In this document: piece by piece, positions 1-5,587 of the stretch
Position numbering within the stretch: the stretch's first letter is position 1
Layout: the number at the start of each line of letters is the position of its first letter
NCBI GenBank assembly: GCA_946482345.1
Contig: CAMLRJ010000161.1
Span: forward strand, 1-7,568
Length of the DNA: 7,568 nt
From: an uncultured Cellvibrio sp.
GTDB lineage: Bacteria > Pseudomonadota > Gammaproteobacteria > Pseudomonadales > Cellvibrionaceae
Direction of reading: 5' to 3'
Program-made: the position numbers and the translations under genes
Notes under the pieces: generated by a model
Databases searched by the model: none
What the model saw: the letters and a program-made list of their open reading frames with translations, nothing else
Told to the model about the DNA's origin: nothing

Positions 1-225
1 GTCTGCTGCAATCACTCGTGCATCCGTTGTTAAATGGCTGGGCACCAGTTTGCGTTTTTCAATATCGACATCCATAAATCCGGCACGCATTAAATAGATT
101 TTACACAGCTGCTCTGCGCCATAAAGATCAACAAAATTAATATACACAATAAAAGGAACGAGCTGTCCTTCCTTGACATCATCAAACGATTTTTTTGCGC
201 GGGCATTGGCTGAAAATATATACAT
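1..225 (-). CDS. Hypothetical protein, N-terminal 75 residues (3' end off the window)
   Basis: I do not recognise this gene. An open frame starts at an ATG (minus strand, 223-225) and stays open to base 1, giving 75 residues with no stop. The product begins MYIFSANARAKKSF and contains the stretch VPFIVYINFVDLYGAEQLCK, then a mixed charged segment (DVDIEKRKLVP). There is no signal peptide and no clear membrane span, so it is probably cytoplasmic. An in-frame stop at 256-258 and the absence of another ATG, GTG or TTG between it and 225 fix the start. The only ribosome-binding candidate is a weak AGAGAA about nine bases upstream. It lies 59 bases downstream of rapA on the same strand with no obvious terminator between, so readthrough is likely. 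A TGATATAAA resembling an extended -10 (250-258) could give it its own promoter. Coding status is supported by frame and codon use only. Confidence 0.6.
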   Translation of the reverse strand, partial: MYIFSANARAKKSFDDVKEGQLVPFIVYINFVDLYGAEQLCKIYLMRAGFMDVDIEKRKLVPSHLTTDARVIAAD

Positions 226-284
226 GATTTTATGTTCTCTGTTGTTAAATTTATATCACTGCACTTCCCTTTCGAGGCGCAAGG

Positions 285-3233
285 TCAAATGGTCATAATC
301 ACTCGCAAAGAATCCAGACGTATGCTTGCCAGACTTAAAAAATGTGAGCTATCAGCCAAACGTTGTTGCAAGTAATCAATTTCTTCCTGCCGCACATTGG
401 GATTAACCTGACGCAATTCTTGCAGACGGGATATTTCATTATTAATTTCTGTTTTCACTGCAGCTTGTGCAGCTTGAATTAAACTATCCTGTTTTGATTG
501 CGTCATATTTTCCGCTTGTTGTAATAAATTAATTAATTGCGGACGAGCGTGACGCACCAGATCCTGAGCATTATTTCTGGGAACTTTTTGTAATAATTTA
601 TTCAACTGATTGGCTGCCATTAAATTGGAAAAATCTTTACCCTTTTCATCAATTAACACACGCAATACTGATTCCGGCATAAAACGAAACAATTGTAATC
701 CTGCAGGGGCAGCGCAATGTAAAACAAAAATAGCTTCCAGCAATAATCCGCCCGGTTTTAATGGCGGTAGTTTTAATGTGCAAAAGGCCGTATTGCCAAA
801 TTCACTTTGCAGGATCAGATCCTGCGCGCCGCGTACCAATGGATGCTCCCAGGTAATAAATTGCATATCCTCACGGGATAAAGCCTGCTCCCGTTCATAG
901 GTAATCGTTAAGCCCGATTCAGGCAATCCCGGAAATTGTTCCACCAATAAATGATCACCAGGGCGTATGACCAGACTTTTGTCGCTGTGTCTTTCAGAAT
1001 CAATACCAAAACTGTCAAATACCAACTCCATATAACTGGCCAGGCGTGAGTCGTTATCATTTTCAGACAAGGCATCAACCCATTTTTTCGCAACCAGAGG
1101 TTTACAGGAATTAAGTTCCAATAATTTATCCCTGCCCGCTTGTAATTTTTCAACCAACTCCTGAGCAAAAAGGGTTGTTTTTGCTAACAAAGCCTGAAAT
1201 TTGTGTTGGTCTGTGTCAACCAGATTCGATAAAAGCTCTTCAGCAAATTGTGCATACACTGTTTGGCCGATTGCACAGGTTTTTTCCATAGCATTTAATC
1301 CATGATGATACCAGGCCAATAATTTTTCCTGTGCCGTATCGGGATAAAATGGAACATGAATATTGACGATTTCTTTTTGCCCGATACGATCCAAACGACC
1401 AATTCGTTGTTCGAGTAAATCAGGGTTAAGCGGTAAATCAAATAAAACCAAATGATGTGCAAATTGAAAGTTGCGGCCTTCGCTGCCAATTTCCGAGCAA
1501 ACCAATAATTGCGCGCCCGCTTCCAGATCAGCAAAATAAGCTGCTGCCCTGTCGCGCTCAATCAGATTAAGCCCTTCATGAAATACGGCGGTAGCGAAGC
1601 CTTTACGCAAACGCAAATAATCTTCCAGTGATTGCGCTGTGTCGGCATTGGCACAAATGACCAGAATTTTTTTGCGCTTGTTCTGACGCAGCCACTGATT
1701 GAGCCATTCCACACGTGGATCATCCAGCCACCAATCCCTATCGGTTTTTTTCTGCCAAAATTTTTCTGCCTGAATTTGCTCATCAAGAGCTGATTGTTGA
1801 ATAGCGGTTAATTCCGGTGCAGCCAAAGTTAAAGGATGTTGATGTAATTTTCTGGATGGAAAACCGCTGACGGAACTGCGTGTATTTCGAAATAACACCC
1901 GACCTGTACCATGTCTATCCAACAAATATTCAATAGCAGTATCGATTGCATTTTCAAAAGATTCTTCAGCCAAACGTTTTAGCTCGTTCATGCTGGATTG
2001 AGGTAAATATTCAAGTAGCTTATGGCTTATGTCAGCTGAAAAGCGACTGTCTGTTGATTTTATTTCCAACAGCTGTTGCACCAATTCATTTAAAGGTTGA
2101 TAGGAAGCTTGTTCTTCAATTAACTTTTCCAAATCAAAATAACGATCAGGATCCAATAATCGCAAGCGAGCAAAATGACTTTCAATTCCCAATTGCTCGG
2201 GGGTTGCGGTGAGCAACAACAATCCTTTGGATTTTTTTGCCAGCCCTTCAACACAGCTGTAAGCTTTACTGGCTTTGGCTTCACCTTGTTTGTTACTTGT
2301 CCAGGTAAGATGATGAGCCTCATCAACCAACAATAAATCCCAATTTGTTTCGAGTGCTTGCTGATAACGGAAATTATTTTTGGTTAAAAAATCCAGTGAA
2401 CAGATAATCAGTTGTGCAGTTTCAAAGGGGTTAATGTTATTAGATGTTTTTTCAACTTCGTCGTCAACAAAGTCATCGATGTAATCAACCGATTCCTCAA
2501 CACTGTCAAGCCCACACAAGGCATTACAACGCGCTTCATCCAATAAGGTAAACGCCAAATTAAAACGGCGCAGCATTTCTACCAACCATTGATGTTGCAA
2601 ACTGGCAGGCAACACAATCAATGCACGCTCAACTCTTCCGCTCATAATTTGTTGATGCAAAATCAAACCGGCTTCAATGGTTTTACCCAATCCAACTTCA
2701 TCTGCCAATAACACTCTGGGGGCATAACGTTGTGCAACCTGATTGGCAATATACAATTGATGAGGAAGTAATTGGACTCGTGGGCCAGCCAAACCTGCAA
2801 TCGGTGATTGACGATGCTGGTTTTGTAAAGACAGCGTGAGATAACGCAAATAAAAATGTTCGTGTTTATCAATTTGTCCTGCAAATAAACGATCACGAGG
2901 TGTGCTGAATTGAACAAAACTATCCAGTTCAAATTCCGGAAATACCAATTCCTGATTGTCTTTGGTAAACCCTGTATAAACCAGACAACCTGTTTGCTCG
3001 ACAACTTTTGTCAGCTTTACTTTGGTTCCGTTTTGATGTCGAACCTGATCGCCTACTTCGTATTTCACGCGGCTTACAGGCGCATTATCCATGGCGTAGG
3101 TTCTGCGCTCACCTGCGGCGGGAAAACTCAGGGTTAACCGACGATTTGCCAGATCCAGAACGATTCCCAATCCCAAATCGGCTTCAGATTCACTGATCCA
3201 GCGTTGTCCAATTACATATTGCGTTTTAGTCAC
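285..3233 (-). CDS. rapA: RNA polymerase-associated protein RapA (SWI2/SNF2-family ATPase)
   Basis: RapA (HepA) is a cytoplasmic Swi2/Snf2 ATPase that binds RNA polymerase and promotes its recycling from stalled or post-termination complexes. The product has 982 residues; E. coli RapA has 968. The N-terminal Tudor-like region opens with GQRWISESEADLGLG (9-23), as in E. coli. ATPase motifs are in order: Walker A DEVGLGKT (178-185), QHQWLVEMLRRFNL (213-226), DEAH (304-307), TATPEQLG (342-349), FHEG..LIERDRAAA (551-565), SEIGSEGRNFQFA (580-592) and EQRIGRLDRIGQ (608-619). The RapA-specific C-terminal part carries FITWEHPLVR (792-801) and a helical tail ending RLDSLRVIM. All catalytic motifs look intact. 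The start is GTG; a GAGGA six bases upstream and the E. coli N-terminus support it. An acidic insert at about 243-261 is unusual. The next gene on this strand begins 59 bases downstream, possibly in the same operon. Confidence 0.97.
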   Translation of the reverse strand: MTKTQYVIGQRWISESEADLGLGIVLDLANRRLTLSFPAAGERRTYAMDNAPVSRVKYEVGDQVRHQNGTKVKLTKVVEQTGCLVYTGFTKDNQELVFPEFELDSFVQFSTPRDRLFAGQIDKHEHFYLRYLTLSLQNQHRQSPIAGLAGPRVQLLPHQLYIANQVAQRYAPRVLLADEVGLGKTIEAGLILHQQIMSGRVERALIVLPASLQHQWLVEMLRRFNLAFTLLDEARCNALCGLDSVEESVDYIDDFVDDEVEKTSNNINPFETAQLIICSLDFLTKNNFRYQQALETNWDLLLVDEAHHLTWTSNKQGEAKASKAYSCVEGLAKKSKGLLLLTATPEQLGIESHFARLRLLDPDRYFDLEKLIEEQASYQPLNELVQQLLEIKSTDSRFSADISHKLLEYLPQSSMNELKRLAEESFENAIDTAIEYLLDRHGTGRVLFRNTRSSVSGFPSRKLHQHPLTLAAPELTAIQQSALDEQIQAEKFWQKKTDRDWWLDDPRVEWLNQWLRQNKRKKILVICANADTAQSLEDYLRLRKGFATAVFHEGLNLIERDRAAAYFADLEAGAQLLVCSEIGSEGRNFQFAHHLVLFDLPLNPDLLEQRIGRLDRIGQKEIVNIHVPFYPDTAQEKLLAWYHHGLNAMEKTCAIGQTVYAQFAEELLSNLVDTDQHKFQALLAKTTLFAQELVEKLQAGRDKLLELNSCKPLVAKKWVDALSENDNDSRLASYMELVFDSFGIDSERHSDKSLVIRPGDHLLVEQFPGLPESGLTITYEREQALSREDMQFITWEHPLVRGAQDLILQSEFGNTAFCTLKLPPLKPGGLLLEAIFVLHCAAPAGLQLFRFMPESVLRVLIDEKGKDFSNLMAANQLNKLLQKVPRNNAQDLVRHARPQLINLLQQAENMTQSKQDSLIQAAQAAVKTEINNEISRLQELRQVNPNVRQEEIDYLQQRLADSSHFLSLASIRLDSLRVIMTI

Positions 3234-3239
3234 AAACCG

Positions 3240-3246
3240 TCCTCAA
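3240..3246 (-). promoter_or_regulatory. Ribosome binding site of rapA, fixing a GTG start
   Basis: On the minus strand the sequence reads TTGAGGA, six bases, then GTG (3231-3233). The strong GAGGA core at good spacing, together with the conserved GQRWIS block just after the start, selects this GTG over the first internal methionine, residue 48, which would remove the conserved N-terminus. Confidence 0.8.
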
Positions 3247-3262
3247 GAAACCACTTATAAAA

Positions 3263-3299
3263 GGGGGCGCATGATAAAAGGTTTTGGTGGCTATATCCA
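3263..3299 (-). promoter_or_regulatory. Candidate rapA promoter with rRNA-P1-like discriminator
   Basis: On the minus strand a -35-like TGGATA (3294-3299, 4 of 6 to consensus) is followed after 17 bases by a -10-like TATCAT (3271-3276, 5 of 6) and then the G+C-rich GCGCCCCC (3263-3270). The block TATCATGCGCCCCC matches TATAATGCGCCACC of E. coli rrnB P1, as I recall it, at 12 of 14 positions. Transcription would start near 3258-3262, leaving a leader of about 25-29 bases containing the GAGGA site. This is a prediction from sequence only. A second, weaker possibility further upstream is TTGACT with TTTAAG at 16-base spacing. Confidence 0.5.
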
Positions 3300-3319
3300 T
3301 TTGTTGCCATATTCATTTG
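3293..3319. repeat. Imperfect 11-base direct repeat, period 16, over the rapA -35
   Basis: ATATCCATTTG (3293-3303) recurs as ATATTCATTTG (3309-3319), 10 of 11 identical, with five bases between copies. The first copy contains the -35-like hexamer proposed for rapA. Two copies offset by about one and a half helical turns could be a protein-binding site or chance in an AT-rich spacer. Confidence 0.35.
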
Positions 3320-3369
3320 CTTAAAGGGCAAGCGGATTTCAAGTCAACAGGAAAAGTTTGATTCAATAC

Positions 3370-3398
3370 TTTAATCATATAAATCCATGCTTTAGAAT
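3370..3398 (+). promoter_or_regulatory. Weak candidate promoter of the mutarotase gene
   Basis: TTTAAT (3370-3375, 3 of 6 to TTGACA), a 17-base spacer and TAGAAT (3393-3398, 5 of 6 to TATAAT) lie just upstream of the ATG at 3427. Transcription would start near 3405, leaving a leader of about 22 bases. The -35 is poor. An overlapping pair, TTGATT (3358) and TATAAA (3378), has only a 14-base spacer and is less likely. Confidence 0.3.
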
Positions 3399-3426
3399 CC
3401 GCCAGTCACTGCAAACTGGAATTATT

Positions 3427-4362
3427 ATGTACAAGCCCTCTCTGGAAACTTCCGATCAACAAGCTCTTGAAGATTTAATCAAACCCTATCCATTTTTAAC
3501 CCTGACCAATAGCAAAACACATTATCCGAATTCGCCGGGAACAGGCTTACCACTATTGCGGGTGGAAACTGAATTATGCAGTGCCGTTATTGCATTACAA
3601 GGCGCGCATTTGCTGGAGTTTGCACCCAAAGGTAAGGAATCCCTGTTATGGGTAAGCCCGAATTGTGATTTTACGCCGGGCGTTGCTTTGCGGGGCGGCG
3701 TTCCTTTATGTATGCCCTGGTTTGGCCCTCATCCGAAAGATCCGCAAAAACCCAAACACGGTTTCGCGCGCAACCAGCTCTGGCAATTGGGTGAAACACA
3801 TTTAATGAATGATGGCTCGGTTGAATTGGAATTTTTATTTGTCAGCGAAGCCAACGATGCATTCCCTTATGATTTTTCCGTTGAATTGCGTTTAATTTTA
3901 GGTAGCTCTGCCAGCATGGAGTTAACCGTCAACAATACAGATTCAGAAGCGTTTCACTTTAGTTGGGCAATGCACAATTATTATCGAGTTGCCAATTTGC
4001 AGAAGACAAAAGTGCTGGGATTAAACAATAAAAAATACAAAGACAATCTCGAAGGTCTTATTGAAAAAAACCAAGAAGGCGATCTGACATTTACGACTGC
4101 TGTTGATCGTGTATTCCCCGACATCAGGGAACCTGTTGTTATTGATCCCGGTAATGGGCGCCTCATCAATATTACCCATGAGAATTGCCCCAGTGTAGTC
4201 GTCTGGAATCCGGGCAGTGAAACCGCAGCCAAAATTGCTGACATAGGTGCGGGACAAGACGCTTTTTATATTTGTGTAGAGCGCGGCGCAATTATGCAGG
4301 AGTCCTGGTATTTATTGGCAGGTTCCAGTGCTACCGCCAAAATGTGTTTCGAACAGAATTGA
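3427..4362 (+). CDS. D-hexose-6-phosphate mutarotase (aldose 1-epimerase family, YeaD-like)
   Basis: The 311-residue product belongs to the galactose mutarotase-like fold, in the branch that acts on hexose 6-phosphates by interconverting alpha and beta anomers in the cytoplasm. Family blocks visible are LQGAHLLEFAP (57-67), LLWVSPNCDFTPG (73-85), LRGGVPLCMPWFGPHP (88-103), KHGFARNQLW (110-119), SWAMHNYYRV (179-188), YICVERGAI (281-289) and ESWYLLAG (292-299). His183 in AMHNYY and Glu285 in CVE occupy the places of the catalytic His and Glu known in this family; His111 is also conserved. The frame is open upstream to a TTG at 3358, but the ATG at 3427 has a GGA core six bases upstream and gives a length near the E. 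coli protein (294). It is divergent from rapA and 123 bases upstream of the DUF4870 gene. The sugar-phosphate specificity is inferred from family membership. Confidence 0.9.
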   Translation: MYKPSLETSDQQALEDLIKPYPFLTLTNSKTHYPNSPGTGLPLLRVETELCSAVIALQGAHLLEFAPKGKESLLWVSPNCDFTPGVALRGGVPLCMPWFGPHPKDPQKPKHGFARNQLWQLGETHLMNDGSVELEFLFVSEANDAFPYDFSVELRLILGSSASMELTVNNTDSEAFHFSWAMHNYYRVANLQKTKVLGLNNKKYKDNLEGLIEKNQEGDLTFTTAVDRVFPDIREPVVIDPGNGRLINITHENCPSVVVWNPGSETAAKIADIGAGQDAFYICVERGAIMQESWYLLAGSSATAKMCFEQN

Positions 4363-4379
4363 ATAATGTGACATAGCGT

Positions 4380-4419
4380 TGATTAATCATTCCAAAACAT
4401 GGAATTTCGTTGTTATGAT
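4380..4419 (+). promoter_or_regulatory. Candidate promoter of the DUF4870 gene: extended -10 with upstream palindrome
   Basis: TGTTATGAT (4411-4419) fits an extended -10 (TGn followed by TATGAT, 5 of 6 to TATAAT), and no good -35 lies upstream. A perfect 10-base palindrome TGATTAATCA (4380-4389) is centred about 41 bases before the expected start near 4425-4426, where activators often bind. A second small inverted repeat, ATTCCA with TGGAAT (4389-4405, five-base loop), followed by TTTCGTTGTT could instead be a weak terminator for the mutarotase gene. All of this is inferred from sequence alone. Confidence 0.3.
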
Positions 4420-4423
4420 GCAG

Positions 4424-4442
4424 TACCCGAAAGCTCAGGGTA
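4424..4442 (+). other. Small hairpin in the leader of the DUF4870 gene
   Basis: TACCC (4424-4428) can pair with GGGTA (4438-4442) across a nine-base loop, followed by TTTCTT. If transcription starts near 4425 the hairpin sits at the very 5' end of the message. The stem is only five pairs, so it is marginal. I recognise no riboswitch in the remaining leader up to 4485. Confidence 0.25.
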
Positions 4443-4485
4443 TTTCTTAAATCCGTTATTTACACAAATTCAGGGGAGTTAAAAA

Positions 4486-4827
4486 ATGTCGAATAATTCT
4501 TCTTCAGGATTGGAGCCGAATGTAGCAGGCCTGCTTAGTTATGTGCTTGGATTTATTACAGCGGTGATTTTTATTGTGATTGAAAAAGAAAATAAATTTG
4601 TCAGATTTCACGCGTTTCAATCATTATTTTTTTCAATTGCGATAGTTGTGCTCAATATAGTACTGGGTATTATTTACAGCATTATTCCCTTTCTGGCATT
4701 CATTCATCCCTTGATTAGTCTCGCTATTTTGGGGCTCTGGATTTTCCTGATGGTTAAAGCCTACCAAAATGTTTTGTTTAAACTTCCTGTCATCGGGGAT
4801 GTTGCAGCAAAACAAGCAGGCGCGTAA
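4486..4827 (+). CDS. DUF4870-type small integral membrane protein
   Basis: The 113-residue product is an inner-membrane protein of unknown function, resembling the DUF4870 family (Tic20-like). Three hydrophobic spans can be seen at about 12-32, 44-64 and 67-90, separated by short loops. Family-like features are the N-terminal EPNVAGLLSYVLGFITAVIF, the charged loop EKENKFVRFHAFQS (33-46) between spans 1 and 2, and the C-terminal KAYQNVLFKLPVIGDVAAKQ (91-110). A strong Shine-Dalgarno AGGGGAG (4472-4478) seven bases before the ATG fixes the start and suggests efficient translation. There is no cleavable signal peptide. It is probably a single-gene transcript with its own promoter, ended by the large inverted repeat that begins one base after its stop. 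Family assignment is from remembered motifs; I infer no function. Confidence 0.87.
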   Translation: MSNNSSSGLEPNVAGLLSYVLGFITAVIFIVIEKENKFVRFHAFQSLFFSIAIVVLNIVLGIIYSIIPFLAFIHPLISLAILGLWIFLMVKAYQNVLFKLPVIGDVAAKQAGA

Positions 4828-4828
4828 G

Positions 4829-4871
4829 TTTTCAACACAACCGGCTGCAGTGCAGCCGGTTGTGTTGAAAA
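4829..4871. terminator. Perfect 21-bp inverted repeat, probable bidirectional terminator
   Basis: Arms 4829-4849 and 4851-4871 are exact reverse complements around a single G (4850), a 43-base palindrome. The core GCCGG/CCGGC part is G+C-rich and is flanked on both sides by CAACACAA or TTGTGTTG and then TTTT or AAAA. Read in either direction, the G+C-rich stem is followed by TTGTGTTG, a modest U-rich tract. It lies between the convergent DUF4870 gene (stop 4827) and flavodoxin gene (stop 4895), which suits termination of both. Confidence 0.8.
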
Positions 4872-4894
4872 TTGTAACGGCTTAATACAAATCA

Positions 4895-5437
4895 TCAGTC
4901 ATCGAGTAGTTGAACCGCGAAGTCCAACGCAAACTCTTCCTGAATTTGCATGCACCAACGGTTTAATCTTTCGCTGGTTAAATTTTCCTGTTGATCTTCA
5001 TCCAAAGCCAAGCCTACAAATAAACCTGCACCGGGAATTTCCGCTTTGGATGCTTCAAACTCATATCCTGCTGTTGACCAATGCCCGACAATTTCGGCGC
5101 CATTTTGAATGATCACGTCATGCAACATGCCCATGGCATCCAGAAAATAATCGCCGTAACCAAACTGATCACCAAGACCATAAAGCGCAACCTGCTTGCC
5201 GGTGAAATCAACAGCGGAAATATCATCCCAGAATTCTTCCCAGTCAGACTGTATCTGGCCAAAATCCCAGGTTGGAATTCCTAAAATAATTTTGTCGTAT
5301 TTGGCGAAATCCAATTGAGTAACATCGGCTATATCCTGCACATCAAGATTGTCAGCACCAAAACGCTGTTGAATCCGGTAGGCAATGTGCTCGGTATTAC
5401 CTTCATCACTTCCAAAAAAAAGACCTATATGGGCCAC
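4895..5437 (-). CDS. fldB: Long-chain flavodoxin, FldB-like
   Basis: The 180-residue product is an FMN-binding electron carrier of the cytoplasm, the size of long-chain flavodoxins (E. coli FldA 176, FldB 173). The phosphate-binding loop is GSDEGNTE (9-16). The FMN-stacking aromatics are Trp57 in LGIPTWDFG and Tyr94 in GDQFGYGD, the usual positions. The blocks QIQSDWEEFWDD, ALYGLGDQFGYGDYFLDAMG, GYEFEASK and LFVGLALDE, with the ending ERLNRWCMQIQEEF, follow E. coli FldB more closely than FldA, although the P-loop is FldA-like. The start is the GTG at 5435-5437: a GAGG (5443-5446) lies five bases upstream and the family begins right there. The frame also runs back to a TTG at 5509, adding 24 residues unlike any flavodoxin. 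It is convergent with the DUF4870 gene and divergent from the cpxR-like gene. Fld versus FldB assignment is an inference from motifs. Confidence 0.93.
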   Translation of the reverse strand: MAHIGLFFGSDEGNTEHIAYRIQQRFGADNLDVQDIADVTQLDFAKYDKIILGIPTWDFGQIQSDWEEFWDDISAVDFTGKQVALYGLGDQFGYGDYFLDAMGMLHDVIIQNGAEIVGHWSTAGYEFEASKAEIPGAGLFVGLALDEDQQENLTSERLNRWCMQIQEEFALDFAVQLLDD

Positions 5438-5490
5438 ACACACCTCAAAGACTGAAAAACAGGGCGCGGATTTTCCCAACAAAGTTATTG

Positions 5491-5514
5491 GCTTGCAAGC
5501 ATCGGACAAGCTTG
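5491..5514. repeat. Two adjacent palindromes in the flavodoxin leader
   Basis: GCTTGCAAGC (5491-5500) and CAAGCTTG (5507-5514) are both perfect palindromes built from the same half-sites GCTTG and CAAGC, with centres 15 bases apart. They lie 54-77 bases before the flavodoxin GTG, where its promoter should be. They may form an operator; they could also be chance. Confidence 0.3.
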
Positions 5515-5523
5515 ATTAAAGAT

Positions 5524-5554
5524 TTGATCACTGTTAAGAATGGTTAACTATAAT
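5524..5554 (+). promoter_or_regulatory. Candidate promoter of the cpxRA-like operon
   Basis: A perfect -10 TATAAT (5549-5554) is preceded at a long 19-base spacing by TTGATC (5524-5529, 4 of 6 to consensus). Transcription would start near 5561, giving a leader of about 65 bases to the ATG at 5626. The good -10 with a weak, badly spaced -35 suggests dependence on an activator. The direct repeat 5533-5547 falls inside the spacer. Confidence 0.5.
5533..5547 (+). promoter_or_regulatory. CpxR-box-like direct repeat GTTAA-N5-GTTAA
   Basis: GTTAA (5533-5537) and GTTAA (5543-5547) are separated by five bases, a 10-base period. The known E. coli CpxR box is GTAAA-N5-GTAAA, so each half-site differs at one base with identical spacing. 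Tandem half-sites one helical turn apart are typical of OmpR/PhoB-family regulators, the family of the adjacent gene product. It overlaps the spacer of the cpxR promoter and lies 12 bases from a TTTAAT (minus strand, 5515-5520) that could be a flavodoxin -10. Confidence 0.45.
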
Positions 5555-5561
5555 ACAAGCA

Positions 5562-5587
5562 GCATGACTCACCAGAATGAGTCATGC
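5562..5587 (+). other. Perfect 10-bp hairpin at the predicted 5' end of the cpxRA message
   Basis: GCATGACTCA (5562-5571) and TGAGTCATGC (5578-5587) are exact reverse complements around the six-base loop CCAGAA. With the -10 at 5549-5554, transcription would start at about 5561, so the stem would begin the message. It could stabilise the RNA, block early translation starts at 5564 or 5584, or as DNA act as a dyad operator. It has no following U tract, so it is not a typical terminator. Confidence 0.6.

Noticed and set aside
610..900. Plus-strand open frame of 96 codons inside rapA
   Set aside because: Antisense to a well-conserved part of RapA, with composition unlike a protein and no ribosome binding site seen. 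The other frames overlapping rapA (for example 908-1168, 1295-1561, 1946-2212 and 2663-3004) fail in the same way.
3358..3426. Upstream extension of the mutarotase gene from a TTG
   Set aside because: It adds 23 residues not typical of the family, overlaps the candidate promoter and has no ribosome binding site. The ATG at 3427 fits the family length.
3981..4257. Two minus-strand open frames opposite the mutarotase gene
   Set aside because: Shadows of the conserved mutarotase frame with no start signals.
4368..4384. TGTGA half-site resembling a CRP site upstream of the DUF4870 gene
   Set aside because: The second half (TCACA) is missing at the required spacing; only one half matches.
5438..5509. 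24-residue N-terminal extension of the flavodoxin from a TTG
   Set aside because: Flavodoxins begin directly before the first beta strand. The GTG at 5437 has a well-placed GAGG, the TTG has none, and the extension covers the palindromes in the leader.
5533..5547. PhoP box as the explanation for the GTTAA repeat
   Set aside because: The PhoP box has GTTTA half-sites with an 11-base period; here the half-sites are GTTAA with a 10-base period. The CpxR pattern and the neighbouring cpxR-like gene fit better.
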